A stretch of DNA of 64,000 bases from an uncultured Acidimicrobiales bacterium (GTDB lineage Bacteria; Actinomycetota; Acidimicrobiia; Acidimicrobiales; CATQHL01). The DNA lies in contig OY282384.1 of assembly GCA_958295925.1 (NCBI GenBank), positions 127,572 through 191,571 on the forward strand, read 5' to 3'. Below, piece by piece: positions 7,888 to 16,061 of this stretch. Position 1 is the first letter of the stretch. Every line of letters starts with the position of its first letter. Below the pieces are notes generated by a model. It made no database searches and was not told the DNA's origin. It saw nothing but the letters and a program-made list of their open reading frames with translations. The position numbers and the translations under genes are program-made.

Positions 7888-8877
7888 ATGGCTGAAGCAC
7901 AACCCAAAACCAAGATGAGCCCCTGGCAAATCGCCTCCATCGTCCTGGCCTGCGCCCTCCTGGCCGCCTTGGCCTGGAACATAACCAGCGACCGACGGGA
8001 CGAAGCAGGCAGCCAAAGCAGCGCCGACGCCGTCAGCCAGGAAGAGCAGGACGACGAGACTACGGACACCAGGCCCAGCGACCAGGAGGGCACGGCGGAG
8101 GCCACCCCGGCTGAAGCCACGGAGACTGAATCAGAAACTGCGAGGAACGACGTCACCGCAGCCAAACCCGCCCCGGAACCCAGGAAGGAGACCACGCCGC
8201 CGGAGAGCGCCAGAGACCAAGACGACGGTGTCTACCCCGACGAACTGACCGCAGAGGAAGTGGAACTGAACAGAATAACCCGTATTCTCCTGGCCGCAGC
8301 CCGCTGGACCGACGCATCAGGAGAGGACGTCCCGCACCGTGGCAGGAACCTGGACATCGAAAAGCCCCACCACTGGCCCGAGGAGAAAAACGCCCACGAC
8401 GAGATGGTCTATTACATCCTGCAGCAACTCCAGGACCACTACTCCCAGCTGGAGGACGAATCAGCCCGGGAAATCGCTTACCACCTGGTGCGCGAAGGCA
8501 TGGCCGACGTCGACCTGGAGAGAAAGCCGAACTACCCGGGCGACCCCAGACCGCAGTGGGCCTACTACCAACCCAAGCGCAACCCCGACAACGGAGAATG
8601 GACCGTAACCGCCGTCGCCGTCAGCAGAATCGGCATGGGCGACAACCCCAACATCACCGGCTGGGCCAGAGCCTGTCTGCCTTACATCATAAAAGTGACC
8701 GACTACCAGCGACAGACCGAAGTCCGAGCGCCTACAGCGACATCCACCACCCGAAGACCTGCTTCGAGAGCGAGCTGGAATTCCATAACCTGCTGGCTGA
8801 AGAACCTACGGAATAAGGCGGTCAGCAAGTTTATAATGGAAAGAGAAGAAACCAGTCCCCGAGAACGAGAACCATGA
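7888..8877 (+). CDS. Single-pass membrane-anchored protein, unknown function
   Basis: 329 aa as read, start preceded by AGAGGAGAAA. One membrane helix (IASIVLACALLAALAW) near residues 14-30 is followed by an acidic Glu/Thr/Ala linker of about 80 residues and a folded region rich in Trp and Tyr (for example PQWAYYQPKRNPDNGEW). Part of the C-terminus may be misread. After about residue 278 the frame turns basic and Ser/Thr/Arg-rich, while the alternative frame reads on naturally (HHPKTCFESELEFHNLLAEE) to a stop at 8816, suggesting a one-base shift near 8725. Against that, the frame as read ends in an ATGA overlap with the next gene. No family recognised. Confidence 0.55.
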   Translation: MAEAQPKTKMSPWQIASIVLACALLAALAWNITSDRRDEAGSQSSADAVSQEEQDDETTDTRPSDQEGTAEATPAEATETESETARNDVTAAKPAPEPRKETTPPESARDQDDGVYPDELTAEEVELNRITRILLAAARWTDASGEDVPHRGRNLDIEKPHHWPEEKNAHDEMVYYILQQLQDHYSQLEDESAREIAYHLVREGMADVDLERKPNYPGDPRPQWAYYQPKRNPDNGEWTVTAVAVSRIGMGDNPNITGWARACLPYIIKVTDYQRQTEVRAPTATSTTRRPASRASWNSITCWLKNLRNKAVSKFIMEREETSPREREP

Positions 8878-9422
8878 CCACCGAAGCAACGCCCGGCATC
8901 CTGGAGCAGCTAGTAGCCGAAATAAAGTCCGACCCCGCCGGAGGACGCCGCCTGCAGGGCCTCCTGCTGGAAGCCGCCCTGGCCGACAACCGACAGGCCC
9001 TCCAGGCCAAGGAAGGAGAGGCTGCCACCCAGCCAGCAGAACCGCCGGCAACTGCGCTCACACCGGAAACGACCACTACACCCACCGCGCATAAGTTCGG
9101 GCCACCTACCAGCACCCAACGGCTAATCACCATCCTCTCCCGCATCAAGGTCCCGGAGCACCCGGTCTGGGAATGCTACATTACCAATCCCAACTACGCC
9201 GCCATTCCCATACCCACCGACCTGGCCCCCCTGATCCAAGCCCTCCTGGAAGACTACCCGCCGGAACGGATCCTGGCCATCGGCGACGACCAGAGAAAGC
9301 AAGCAGCAGAATCAACCACCGAATCAACCACCGAATCAACCACCGAATCAACCACCGACCCGTCAGCTGAGCCGTCAGCTGAGCCAACGCCCGAACCCGC
9401 CACCGCCGGCCAGGCCGCTTAA
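8874..9422 (+). CDS. Unknown soluble protein with EST/T repeats
   Basis: 182 aa, start in an ATGA overlap with the upstream frame. Residues 1-40 are helical; a Pro/Thr linker follows, then a compact region (residues about 75-135: RLITILSRIKVPEHPVWECY, then ITNPNYAAIPIPTDLAPLIQ). The C-terminus is low complexity, with TTES repeats encoded by a 12-nt tandem repeat and a doubled SAEP. The stop TAA overlaps the ATG of the next gene (TAATG). Function not recognised. Confidence 0.5.
   Translation: MTTEATPGILEQLVAEIKSDPAGGRRLQGLLLEAALADNRQALQAKEGEAATQPAEPPATALTPETTTTPTAHKFGPPTSTQRLITILSRIKVPEHPVWECYITNPNYAAIPIPTDLAPLIQALLEDYPPERILAIGDDQRKQAAESTTESTTESTTESTTDPSAEPSAEPTPEPATAGQAA
9309..9356 (+). repeat. 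12-nt in-frame tandem repeat (ESTT)
   Basis: Four perfect copies of GAATCAACCACC. A second 12-nt repeat of two copies (SAEP, TCAGCTGAGCC core) follows at about 9361-9385. Confidence 0.95.
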
Positions 9423-9732
9423 TGTATCCCCTGGACCGCCCGCTGCGGATACGCAGCCACATCAACCCGAAACCGGACGGCCCCACTACGAAGACCACGG
9501 CGTCACCCTCCAGGAAATCAGAGAGGTGCTGGCCGCCCACGGCCACAACCAGAAGAGCTCAGGCAACTCCCGCACCATGACCGGCCGTACCCAGGACGGC
9601 CGCCTCCTGGTGGTGGTATACTCAAAAGACCCCGAACCCCGGAGCGTCTACGCCATCACCGCCTACCCGCTGGAAGGCAGCGGCCGCCACCGGTACCGCC
9701 GCCAGAACCGGCGGAAGAACCGCAGGAGCTAA
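9422..9732 (+). pseudogene. BrnT/DUF4258-like small protein, frameshifted
   Basis: ATG in a TAATG overlap with the preceding gene. It reads MYPLDRPLRIRSHI and then meets a stop, while the neighbouring frame carries HYEDHGVTLQEIREVL, a Gly/Arg hairpin and LLVVVYSKDPEPRSVYAITAYP, ending in a very basic tail at 9732. The H-x-x-x-x-G-V/I-T-x-x-E-I-x-x-V-L start and the VVY..VITAY end resemble the DUF4258/BrnT branch of RelE-like toxins. A one-base change near 9480 (CGGACGGCCCC) joins the two parts. The LLVVVYSKDPEPR segment is closely mirrored in the 16.06-kb gene (LGILYSNDPDPR). A toxin role is inference; it could also be functional with an assembly error. Confidence 0.45.
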
Positions 9733-9736
9733 CGAA

Positions 9737-10218
9737 ATGACAACGGCCACCATGACCAGAGAAACCACGACAGAAACGGTAACCCAAGAGAAGGAAACCA
9801 TGCCGGACGTCAACCAAGACGTGACAGCAGAAGCAACAGCAGCCGACAACACAGGCAACGACACAGGCAACGACACAGGCAACGACACAGACAGCGAACT
9901 AGCCGCGCCCAAACCAGTCACCTACGAAGACCCCAACGAATATCCCCCAGGGCTGGACCTAGCCGCGGTGAACGCGATCGTAGCCCACCACGAGAACCTG
10001 ACCGAAGACGACATCGCCGCCCAATACGACGCCATCGAAGCCAACCCCAACCTGGAATGGTGGGACATCCCCTCTACCTGGCCCAAACCGTCATGGACAT
10101 CATCGACCAATACCACGACATCAAAGAGGAAATGGAAGAGGAAGCCACAGCAGAATCACCAGCGGCCACCGCGCCAGCACCAGCCCATTCAATGGCCAGC
10201 ATGGCCCAAGCCGCCTAA
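9737..10218 (+). CDS. Unknown acidic protein, apparent one-base frameshift
   Basis: Begins 4 nt after the preceding stop. The first frame is acidic, with a GNDT repeat (12-nt tandem repeat) and a helical part ending NPNLEWWDIP. At the CCCC run near 10070-10073 the sensible frame switches by one base and continues LYLAQTVMDIIDQYHDIKEE, then a Glu/Ala tail to TAA 10216-10218. Read through without the shift, the tail becomes a basic Pro/Gln/Arg string, typical of an out-of-frame reading. A missing C in the homopolymer explains everything. No known family. Confidence 0.5.
9851..9886 (+). repeat. 12-nt in-frame tandem repeat (TGND)
   Basis: Three perfect copies of ACAGGCAACGAC, followed by a degenerate one. 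Confidence 0.93.
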
Positions 10219-10224
10219 CCAACG

Positions 10225-10500
10225 CCAATCCCAGCCCGGGACTCCACCGGCTACGTATATCCCTGCACCCTTCCATCCACGCCGGGGAATCAATCAATAA
10301 TCTCAATCCACCAAATCAAGACGGACAATCCCCCATCCGGGGCTCCACCCAACCTGTTGCAACTGGGCGACACATCCGCCCCACGCGGACGGGAATCATC
10401 CTACCTTCTACTATGCAGAAGGCATAAACCACTCCCCAACACGGGAATTATCCAACCTTGTGCTTCAACCTCCCATCAATCCCTATCTCTGGGGAATCCC
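10225..10500 (+). repeat. Degenerate hairpin repeat block C
   Basis: The gap between two genes holds six units of the same hairpin family as blocks A and B. Left arms start near 10227, 10259, 10327, 10374, 10431 and 10478. Two clear units are AATCCC..GGGACTCC at 10227-10245 and AATCCC..GGGGAATC at 10478-10498. The last unit ends about 20 nt before the next start codon. Confidence 0.6.
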
Positions 10501-10518
10501 ACCAGGAGACAACCAGCT

Positions 10519-10920
10519 ATGGCCTTCGCGTTATGTTTCAACGGACGCGGCCTCCCCCGAGCCCACGTTTACGCCACCCCGCATTTCCAAGGCATATTGG
10601 ACGCACCCCACACCATCCACCTCTATAGTGGAAAGTATCACGTAGTAGATTACAACCCCGGCGCCGTACGCCCCACCGCCATCTGCGGATGGGATAACCG
10701 CCAGGCCAGTGGCAACAAGCAGTGGGCGCCGTCAATCAGCGACCGCATCACCGACCCGGAAACCGGAAAGCAAGTAGTCAATTGCCCCGACTGCCTGCAC
10801 CCCGCCGGCCCGGATACCATCGACCTGGAGTCAAACCAGCAAAGGCTACAATATATCTACGACCCCAGGTTCGACCAAAGCGCCAAGCAGCCCCTGCCGT
10901 CACGGAACACCCAGCACTAA
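10519..10920 (+). CDS. Cys-rich CPDCL-family small protein, copy 1
   Basis: 133 aa, start preceded by AGGAGAC. It shares with the next two genes this order of features: FxFC/ALCFNGR near the N-terminus, IHLYSGK, AICGWDNR, ITDPETGKQVVNCPDCLHPA. The conserved CG..., CPDC cysteines, with a Cys near residue 6, suggest a zinc site. No named family was recognised. The three copies form a tandem array after hairpin block C and before a multi-zinc-ribbon gene. Confidence 0.6.
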   Translation: MAFALCFNGRGLPRAHVYATPHFQGILDAPHTIHLYSGKYHVVDYNPGAVRPTAICGWDNRQASGNKQWAPSISDRITDPETGKQVVNCPDCLHPAGPDTIDLESNQQRLQYIYDPRFDQSAKQPLPSRNTQH

Positions 10921-10972
10921 GCTGAAACTTATCAACCCCACCTACCAAGAGGCCCAGCCAGGAGAACCACGA

Positions 10973-11368
10973 ATGTCCTTCTCATTCTGTTACAAAGGCC
11001 ACCTGGCCCCGATCGCCTATGTCTTTCAATCCAGCGAGTACGAAAATGTAACCAATGACAGAAGGAGGATTCATCTCTACAGCGGCAAGGCCATTCCGAC
11101 CAAACATAACCCCTTAGTAGTCCAGCCCATAGCCATGTGCGGGTGGGACGAACGACACCCCAGCGGACACCCCAGCTGGATCCAAGCCATCGCAGTCAGC
11201 CTCACCGACCCGGAAACCGGCAAGCCGCTAGTCAACTGCCCCGACTGCCTCTATCCAGCACCGCCGGAGCGCGACAGCCAACAAGCCGACAAAGGCAAGC
11301 TAACATACATCACGCCGCCACGCGACACCATAGCCAGCCAAACCCCACCTACCCAATTTGAATGGTAG
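10973..11368 (+). CDS. Cys-rich CPDCL-family small protein, copy 2
   Basis: 131 aa, start preceded by AGGAGAACCACG. Full-length relative of copy 1: MSFSFCYKGH, then RIHLYSGKAI, AMCGWDERHPSGH and LTDPETGKPLVNCPDCLYPA. It ends in FEW, matching FQW in copy 3. Conserved Cys residues in CG and CPDC suggest metal binding. The 52-nt gap to copy 1 contains no hairpin units. Confidence 0.6.
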   Translation: MSFSFCYKGHLAPIAYVFQSSEYENVTNDRRRIHLYSGKAIPTKHNPLVVQPIAMCGWDERHPSGHPSWIQAIAVSLTDPETGKPLVNCPDCLYPAPPERDSQQADKGKLTYITPPRDTIASQTPPTQFEW

Positions 11369-11397
11369 CCCACCAAGAACGTCAGCAGGAGACCCCC

Positions 11398-11786
11398 ATG
11401 GCCTTTACATTTTGCCACCGAGGCAAAACCCTGCCCCAGGGATATACGTTGCCATCCAGCCAACTTACGCTGCTCAGCAGCCACCAACGAACCATTCACT
11501 TATACAGCGGCCGAGCTATCCCACCGAACGGAACGCCAACGTAGTCAGACCCATCGCGGTCTGCGGATTCGACGAAAGACAAATCAGCAGCCACCCAGTC
11601 TGGATTCCCGCCATCGCCGAGGCCGTCATCGACCCGGAAACCGGCCAGCAGGTCGTCAACTGCCCCGACTGCCTCCATCCGGCCGGCAACCAAGCCGCCA
11701 GCCAACAAGACAACCGAAGACCGCTGCGATACCTGCCCCCAGGCCAGAACCCCAACCCCGCCCCGCCCACACACTTCCAGTGGTAA
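11398..11786 (+). pseudogene. Cys-rich CPDCL-family small protein, copy 3, frameshifted
   Basis: Starts MAFTFCHRGKTLPQGY after AGCAGGAGAC and reads to IHLYSGRAIPPNGTPT before a stop. The +1 frame then supplies NANVVRPIAVCGFDERQ and VIDPETGQQVVNCPDCLHPA to the end FQW. The break lies at about 11528-11538, where GAACG occurs twice in tandem. Removing one GAACG or adding a single base both restore the frame; one added base gives exactly the length of copy 2. Either a real small duplication or an assembly indel. Confidence 0.55.
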
Positions 11787-11855
11787 AATCAGAAAGTACA
11801 GCCCCGGCCTCAAGCCAAGGCTGACAACCCACCCACCAGGGAACAGAGAACCAGC

Positions 11856-12371
11856 ATGACCATCTTGGCCAACAAGACCGACACCAAGCCGACCCCCGGC
11901 TTCTGCCAGTACTGCAGCATGCCGCTGAACCAGCAGAACCGCCGGAACGGGATACTATGCCTGCCCTGCTTCGGCAAAAGGCAGCAGGAATACCGGCGCC
12001 GCCGAATCCGCCGCCAGCACGGCGTGGACCCGGACAACCCCACCTGCCCGGACTGCCAGGAAAAGCTGCCCCAGGGCTACCGCGGCCTGCGCTGCAAGGA
12101 GTGCAAGAGCATTCATCTTTCGATTCAACTGGCCGCCGGGTACAGGAAGAGGATGGAAGCCATGCAGCCGGAAACCTGGCCGGAAACCAACGGCGGCGAA
12201 GCAGACAACAACGCCAGCGAACCAGCACCAGAGACGGACCAAGCCCCGCATCCCTGCCCCCGCTGCGGCGGGAATACCCGGTTACCCGACCACGACGGTT
12301 GGACTTCCTGCTGGATCTGCGGGCAGGAAAGCAACATCCACCAGCAGCCCATCGGCGCCGGTAGCCGATAA
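11856..12371 (+). CDS. Multi-zinc-ribbon protein
   Basis: 171 aa, start preceded by GGGAACAGAGAACC. Three separate four-cysteine units are visible: CQYC with CLPC near residues 17-40, CPDC with CKEC near 64-90, and CPRC with CWIC near 133-155. The middle of the protein holds an Arg-rich helix (KRQQEYRRRRIRRQ) after the first ribbon. This composition suggests a nucleic-acid-binding or adaptor protein; no named family was recognised. It follows the three CPDCL proteins in the same direction and probably shares their transcript. Confidence 0.6.
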   Translation: MTILANKTDTKPTPGFCQYCSMPLNQQNRRNGILCLPCFGKRQQEYRRRRIRRQHGVDPDNPTCPDCQEKLPQGYRGLRCKECKSIHLSIQLAAGYRKRMEAMQPETWPETNGGEADNNASEPAPETDQAPHPCPRCGGNTRLPDHDGWTSCWICGQESNIHQQPIGAGSR

Positions 12372-12398
12372 GCCCCACCACCGCACTGGAGGAAACCA

Positions 12399-12620
12399 AT
12401 GAGCGAAGAATTCTACGACCAACAGGACGACGACACCATCGTAACCGTCGACCACGAACAACGCGAAGAACGGAAACAGCAGCTGGTAGTTCCCGAAGAA
12501 ATTTGGGACCTGCTCCGCCGGGTGCAGAACTTGGAAGAGGAGCTTGAAGAACATCGTTGCCGCCTGGACAACCTGGACTCCATGCCCCATTCCGGCCCCG
12601 TCGGCCGCGAGGCCTGGTAG
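12399..12620 (+). CDS. Short coiled-coil protein, copy 1
   Basis: 73 aa, start preceded by GGAGGAAACC. An acidic N-terminus is followed by REERKQQLVVPEEIWDLLRR, then VQNLEEELEEHRCRLDNLD, a heptad pattern fit for a short parallel coiled coil. The next gene repeats the pattern. Small size and acidity suggest an oligomerising adaptor, but function is unknown. Confidence 0.6.
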   Translation: MSEEFYDQQDDDTIVTVDHEQREERKQQLVVPEEIWDLLRRVQNLEEELEEHRCRLDNLDSMPHSGPVGREAW

Positions 12621-12655
12621 CCACCCAAACCTAACCACAGGAAAGAGAGAACACA

Positions 12656-12883
12656 ATGCGCGACCGACCATTCAAAGTGGCAGACATCGACGCAGACATC
12701 GACGACGTCATCATGGCCCTTGAACGACAGGACGAACGCCGGGAAGAGCTGCAACAGCTCCTCATCCCCGAAGAGATAACCGACCTGCTCCGGCGGGTCA
12801 AAGACCTGGAGACCGAACTGGGCGAACTTCGGCAAAGAGTAGACGACTTGGATGACAGCAGGACCGGCCTGGACCTGAGATAA
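12656..12883 (+). CDS. Short coiled-coil protein, copy 2
   Basis: 75 aa, start preceded by GGAAAGAGAGAAC. The core RREELQQLLIPEEITDLLRR aligns with copy 1 without gaps, followed by VKDLETELGELRQRVDDLDD. The two genes lie 35 nt apart and are clear tandem paralogues. Homo- or heteromeric coiled coils are likely; role unknown. Confidence 0.6.
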   Translation: MRDRPFKVADIDADIDDVIMALERQDERREELQQLLIPEEITDLLRRVKDLETELGELRQRVDDLDDSRTGLDLR

Positions 12884-12907
12884 GCAACTTCAGAAGAAGG
12901 TCAACTG

Positions 12908-13381
12908 ATGACCCAAAAGCCACCCGGCGCACCCAGCAACAACGCCAACAACGTCAACAACGCCAACAACGCCAAGAACGCCAGCCCCGACCACCGGGCC
13001 CAGGTAGAAGCCGCCCTGGCCCAGCAACTCCCCATGCAGTTCCGCATCGCGGAACTCAGCCCGGAGGTCACCCGGGTGCGCACCCCCTTCACCTTCCCCG
13101 ACGGGACGATAATAGACCTGTACGTGGAACGATTCCTGAACCGTTACAACCTCACCGACCTCGGCGAAACCCTGGACTGGCTGAGCATCCACTCTCCAGA
13201 GGATGAACTCACCCCAGCCCAGCAGGAAAAGCTACTCTCAATAGAGAAATCCTGCCTGCAGGTACGATTTAGAGACGGTCAACTCAAGGCCGAAAACATC
13301 GCCCCCAAGGACCTCACCGGCGCCGTCTTCCGGCTGGCCCAAGCCGCCATAGAAGTGGCAGCGTTAGGTCAACTAGACTAA
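12908..13381 (+). CDS. DUF1828-family protein, copy 1
   Basis: 157 aa. After an Asn/Ala-rich N-terminus encoded by a 9-nt repeat, it shows TRVRTPFTFPDGTIIDLYVE, then NLTDLGETLDWL, the DUF1828 pattern (TP.xx.DG..i.ly.....LTD.G.tl..L). The C-terminal third has LSIEKSCLQVRFRDGQL and a helix ending IEVAALGQLD. Two close relatives sit at 17.5 and 18.05 kb. DUF1828 is found in bacteria and phages; function unknown. Confidence 0.65.
   Translation: MTQKPPGAPSNNANNVNNANNAKNASPDHRAQVEAALAQQLPMQFRIAELSPEVTRVRTPFTFPDGTIIDLYVERFLNRYNLTDLGETLDWLSIHSPEDELTPAQQEKLLSIEKSCLQVRFRDGQLKAENIAPKDLTGAVFRLAQAAIEVAALGQLD
12938..12982 (+). repeat. 9-nt in-frame tandem repeat (NNA)
   Basis: Five copies of AACAACGCC with two substitutions, near the start of the DUF1828 gene. 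Confidence 0.9.
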
Positions 13382-13815
13382 CAACTGACACTGAACTCTT
13401 ATAAAGAAAGCCGTCCGCCGGCCAGGTTCCAACCCCGTAACAGATACGAAACACCAGGACTCCCTGGGTCCCAGACACCAAGACCCCCAGTCACCCACAC
13501 ACCCCGACCCCAGGGAGCCAGAACACCCTAGCGCCCGGACTCCAGGGAGTGCAGACCCCAGGGCGCCAGGACCCCCAGGGGCCAGGACCCCCGGACACCA
13601 GGACGTTTCACACCATTCCGCCCCGGCGGGTATAGGAAAATAAGGACGAAAATGCGCTTTCCTGGTCCCAAAGTTACGGCGCAAGTATTACAATAGCCTC
13701 ACGGCAACCAGATAAACCCTGAATTCCACGGAGAGCGATTTCCCGGGATCCGGGGTTCCCAACACCCCTAACCCCCGGAAATCAAAGATTGGAAAATCAG
13801 GAGTAAGACCGCGCC
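13382..13815. other. Non-coding region with degenerate CCAGGAC repeats
   Basis: No gene-like frame. Between about 13440 and 13610 the sequence is a run of loosely repeated decamers built on CCAGGAC, CCAGACAC and CCAGGGAG, about a dozen in all, not of the AATCCC/GGGAATC hairpin type. Near 13740-13780 lies CCCGGGATCCGGG, and AGTATTACAATAG near 13684-13696 could hold a weak -10 box. Confidence 0.4.
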
Positions 13816-14358
13816 ATGACCAGCAATATGCAATTTCACAGAAGAGAACTACAAAAGCGCGCCCGCGAACACCGCCGCTACCACGACCGAGAGTACGAGA
13901 CTCAGCTCCTCCGCCTCGCCCCGCTGCTGGCCAACCAGCTGAGCGTGGACGACCCCGTAGTCCTGTGGACCACCAGCCAGCTGGTGCATTATCCCAATCA
14001 GAACCACCTGCTGGCCCCGCTGCAGGAAGCCGTCACCGCCGAAGTCATAACCATGGACGCCATGGCCGACGCCCTACGGGTGCAGCTGGTCGTCCACGGC
14101 AAGCTGCTAGGCCGCACCAACCACTACCTGGCCTGCCAGGCTCTCCTGGAACCCACCAAGGACGACTTAGCGGCCCTGCGCCGCCGGGCTACTACCCTGG
14201 AAACAGCACTGGGCACCCAGGTACGGCCGGTGGCCGTCATGACCTATACTCCAGCTTTGGCCGACCAAGCGTTGCAGGATGCCTTCAAAGAGCACTGCGT
14301 TACGCCCCGCGTCTCTCCATACCGCACCGACAACGACATCGACGACTGGCAGTTTTAG
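13816..14358 (+). CDS. DUF3782-like protein, paralogue 2 (diverged)
   Basis: 180 aa. A basic, Tyr/Arg-rich N-terminus replaces the long coiled coil of its relatives. The middle has LQEAVTAEVITMDAMADALR, then VQLVVHGKLL, corresponding to the 'KITxDEA..I..ADLV..G' segment of the other paralogues. The C-terminal core reads HYLACQALLEPTKDDLAALR, then RRATTLETALGTQVRPVAV. The Glu-x-Ser of the putative active site is not kept (A-L-L-E shifted), so catalysis is doubtful. Short final helix and acidic tail. Confidence 0.5.
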   Translation: MTSNMQFHRRELQKRAREHRRYHDREYETQLLRLAPLLANQLSVDDPVVLWTTSQLVHYPNQNHLLAPLQEAVTAEVITMDAMADALRVQLVVHGKLLGRTNHYLACQALLEPTKDDLAALRRRATTLETALGTQVRPVAVMTYTPALADQALQDAFKEHCVTPRVSPYRTDNDIDDWQF

Positions 14359-14442
14359 CGCCACCAGACGTCCCACACCCAGCACGCCAATTCCCTGGCC
14401 GGAAAACTTACCCCCCAGGGCGCGAGCAAAAGGAGCGCTCCC

Positions 14443-14793
14443 ATGGAAAAGGTCACCCGACACCTGAACCTGCCCAAGGCAGCCCTGATAGTAGCCGGAC
14501 TCCTGGTAGCCGCCGCCATCCTCGGCTGCGGAGCCGCCCAGCCCTCGCCGCTGGACCGGGCCACCGGCAACATGGACTACATCACCGAGAACGTGAACCA
14601 GAACATCAGCTTCACCTACGGAACCCCGCCCAACGCCGCTGAAATCCAGCGCGGCTGCCAAATCCTGCGCAGCGGGAACTGGAACTACATGCAGGGAGCC
14701 CAGGCCCAGGGACTGAACATGGACATGCGCGCTGCCGCCGCCATTTCCATGTACGCCGGCCACCGGACCGCAGAATACTGCAACAGCCGCTAA
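14443..14793 (+). CDS. Small lipoprotein
   Basis: 116 aa, ATG in a strong context (GGAGCGCTCCC). The N-terminus has basic residues, a hydrophobic core (AALIVAGLLVAAAI) and LGC, a good lipobox for signal peptidase II with the modified Cys near residue 29. The mature part (about 87 aa) has two further Cys residues and no recognised domain. Likely anchored to the outer face of the cytoplasmic membrane. The terminator-like hairpin follows 16 nt after the stop. Confidence 0.6.
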   Translation: MEKVTRHLNLPKAALIVAGLLVAAAILGCGAAQPSPLDRATGNMDYITENVNQNISFTYGTPPNAAEIQRGCQILRSGNWNYMQGAQAQGLNMDMRAAAAISMYAGHRTAEYCNSR

Positions 14794-14808
14794 CCCAAGC
14801 AAGCGAAA

Positions 14809-14832
14809 GGGGCCGGCAACATCGCCGGCCCC
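14809..14832. terminator. Hairpin between convergent genes, probable terminator
   Basis: GGGGCCGGC, loop AACATC, GCCGGCCCC: a perfect 9-bp stem. It lies between the end of the lipoprotein gene and the end of the reverse-strand pyrD gene. No long T run follows on either side. Confidence 0.6.
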
Positions 14833-14860
14833 TACAACTTCCCTAAAGTTCTTTCCTACT

Positions 14861-15922
14861 CTACCCCACACCCGCCCCCCGCAAGGCGCCGGTCAATTCA
14901 CCAACTTTCTCTATCCCTTGCTCCCCAAGATAAGCCGTCAACTCGGCCTGAATCCGGCCCAAGGCCCCGGCATCTTCCAGGAAAGCAGTCCCCACCTGCA
15001 CCGCCGAGGCCCCGGCCAGGAAGTACTCGGCCGCATGCCGCCCGGTGAACACCCCCCCGGCGCCAATCACCGGCACCCTGTTGAAACCCTGCGGCATCGC
15101 CGCTACTACATTAGATACCCGCTGGGTCAATCCCAGGGCCACCGGCCGGAGCGCCGCCCCGGACAAGCCCCCAGCCCCCGCCCCCAACACCGGCCGGCGC
15201 GTATCCACGTCGATACAGAGAGCCGGCATCGTGTTAGAAACCACCAGAGCGTCCGCGCCGGAACGCAGGCAGCCCCGGGCCACGAACTCCAGCTGCGCCA
15301 CGTTGGGCGCCAACTTCACCCACAAAGGACCGGAGTAACAAAGCCGGGCGTCGATCACCGCCTGCGCCGCCAATTGCCCGCTGGCCGCCAGGACGGTTCC
15401 AGGACCAACGCCAGAGCCACTACCACCGGCACCGCCCACGTTGGGACAACTCAGATTCAACTCCAAGCCGGCAATCCCCGGCGCCCCGACGCAGCGGGCC
15501 GCCAATTCGCCGAACTCCTCAGGAGAGGTCCCCGCCAGGGACAAAATAACCGGGAAGGGCCATTCCGCCCAGGCCGGCGCGTACTCCGCCAACACCCGTT
15601 CAATCCCCGGATTGGCCAAGCCCACCGAGTTCAATCTGACGAAATCAGCACCGGAAACTCCACCCGAACCATCACCCGAACCGGCCGACCAATCCGCCGG
15701 ATACCGCCGGGGCTCCGGATTGCCGGCCCGAGGCCGCAGCGTAACCGACTTGATAACGACGGCGCCAACACCGCTACCAGCCAGAGCCACCAGGTCCACC
15801 CCGGCCCCGAAGCCGTCGGAGCCGAAGCAGCCCGCCGCGATAATCAAAGGGCTGGCCAAAGCCAGCCGCCGCCCCTCCCACCTTCCCAGTTCTACACTTA
15901 AATCAGGGCTTAAATCAGGCAA
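14861..15922 (-). CDS. pyrD: Dihydroorotate dehydrogenase, class 1
   Basis: 353 aa with a TTG start preceded on the coding strand by GAGGTGGGG. FMN-dependent oxidation of dihydroorotate to orotate in pyrimidine synthesis. Visible landmarks are SPLIIAAGCFG near the N-terminus, NSVGLANPG (the family's N-x-x-G-x-x-N/P loop), LELNLSCPNV with the class 1 catalytic Cys region, LWVKLAPNV, VVSNT, GAGGLSG and a C-terminal phosphate-binding GAGGV, with LAGASAVQVGTAF. The NLSCPN form fits class 1B; no pyrK lies nearby. Two Gly/Ser-rich insertions (near residues 88 and 185) are unusual. It is one of four reverse-strand genes and the only clear metabolic gene here. Confidence 0.85.
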   Translation of the reverse strand: MPDLSPDLSVELGRWEGRRLALASPLIIAAGCFGSDGFGAGVDLVALAGSGVGAVVIKSVTLRPRAGNPEPRRYPADWSAGSGDGSGGVSGADFVRLNSVGLANPGIERVLAEYAPAWAEWPFPVILSLAGTSPEEFGELAARCVGAPGIAGLELNLSCPNVGGAGGSGSGVGPGTVLAASGQLAAQAVIDARLCYSGPLWVKLAPNVAQLEFVARGCLRSGADALVVSNTMPALCIDVDTRRPVLGAGAGGLSGAALRPVALGLTQRVSNVVAAMPQGFNRVPVIGAGGVFTGRHAAEYFLAGASAVQVGTAFLEDAGALGRIQAELTAYLGEQGIEKVGELTGALRGAGVG

Positions 15923-16061
15923 GTCGCCCCACCTCCCGAGCGGCCCGGAAACCAGCCGCCATCAGCGATTATAAGCCCTGGCGTAAAGCCGCCGCCCGAC
16001 CGAACGTCACCAATGCCAATCCAGCGATTACAATGAGAATAACCACAAGGAGAAAAGACTA

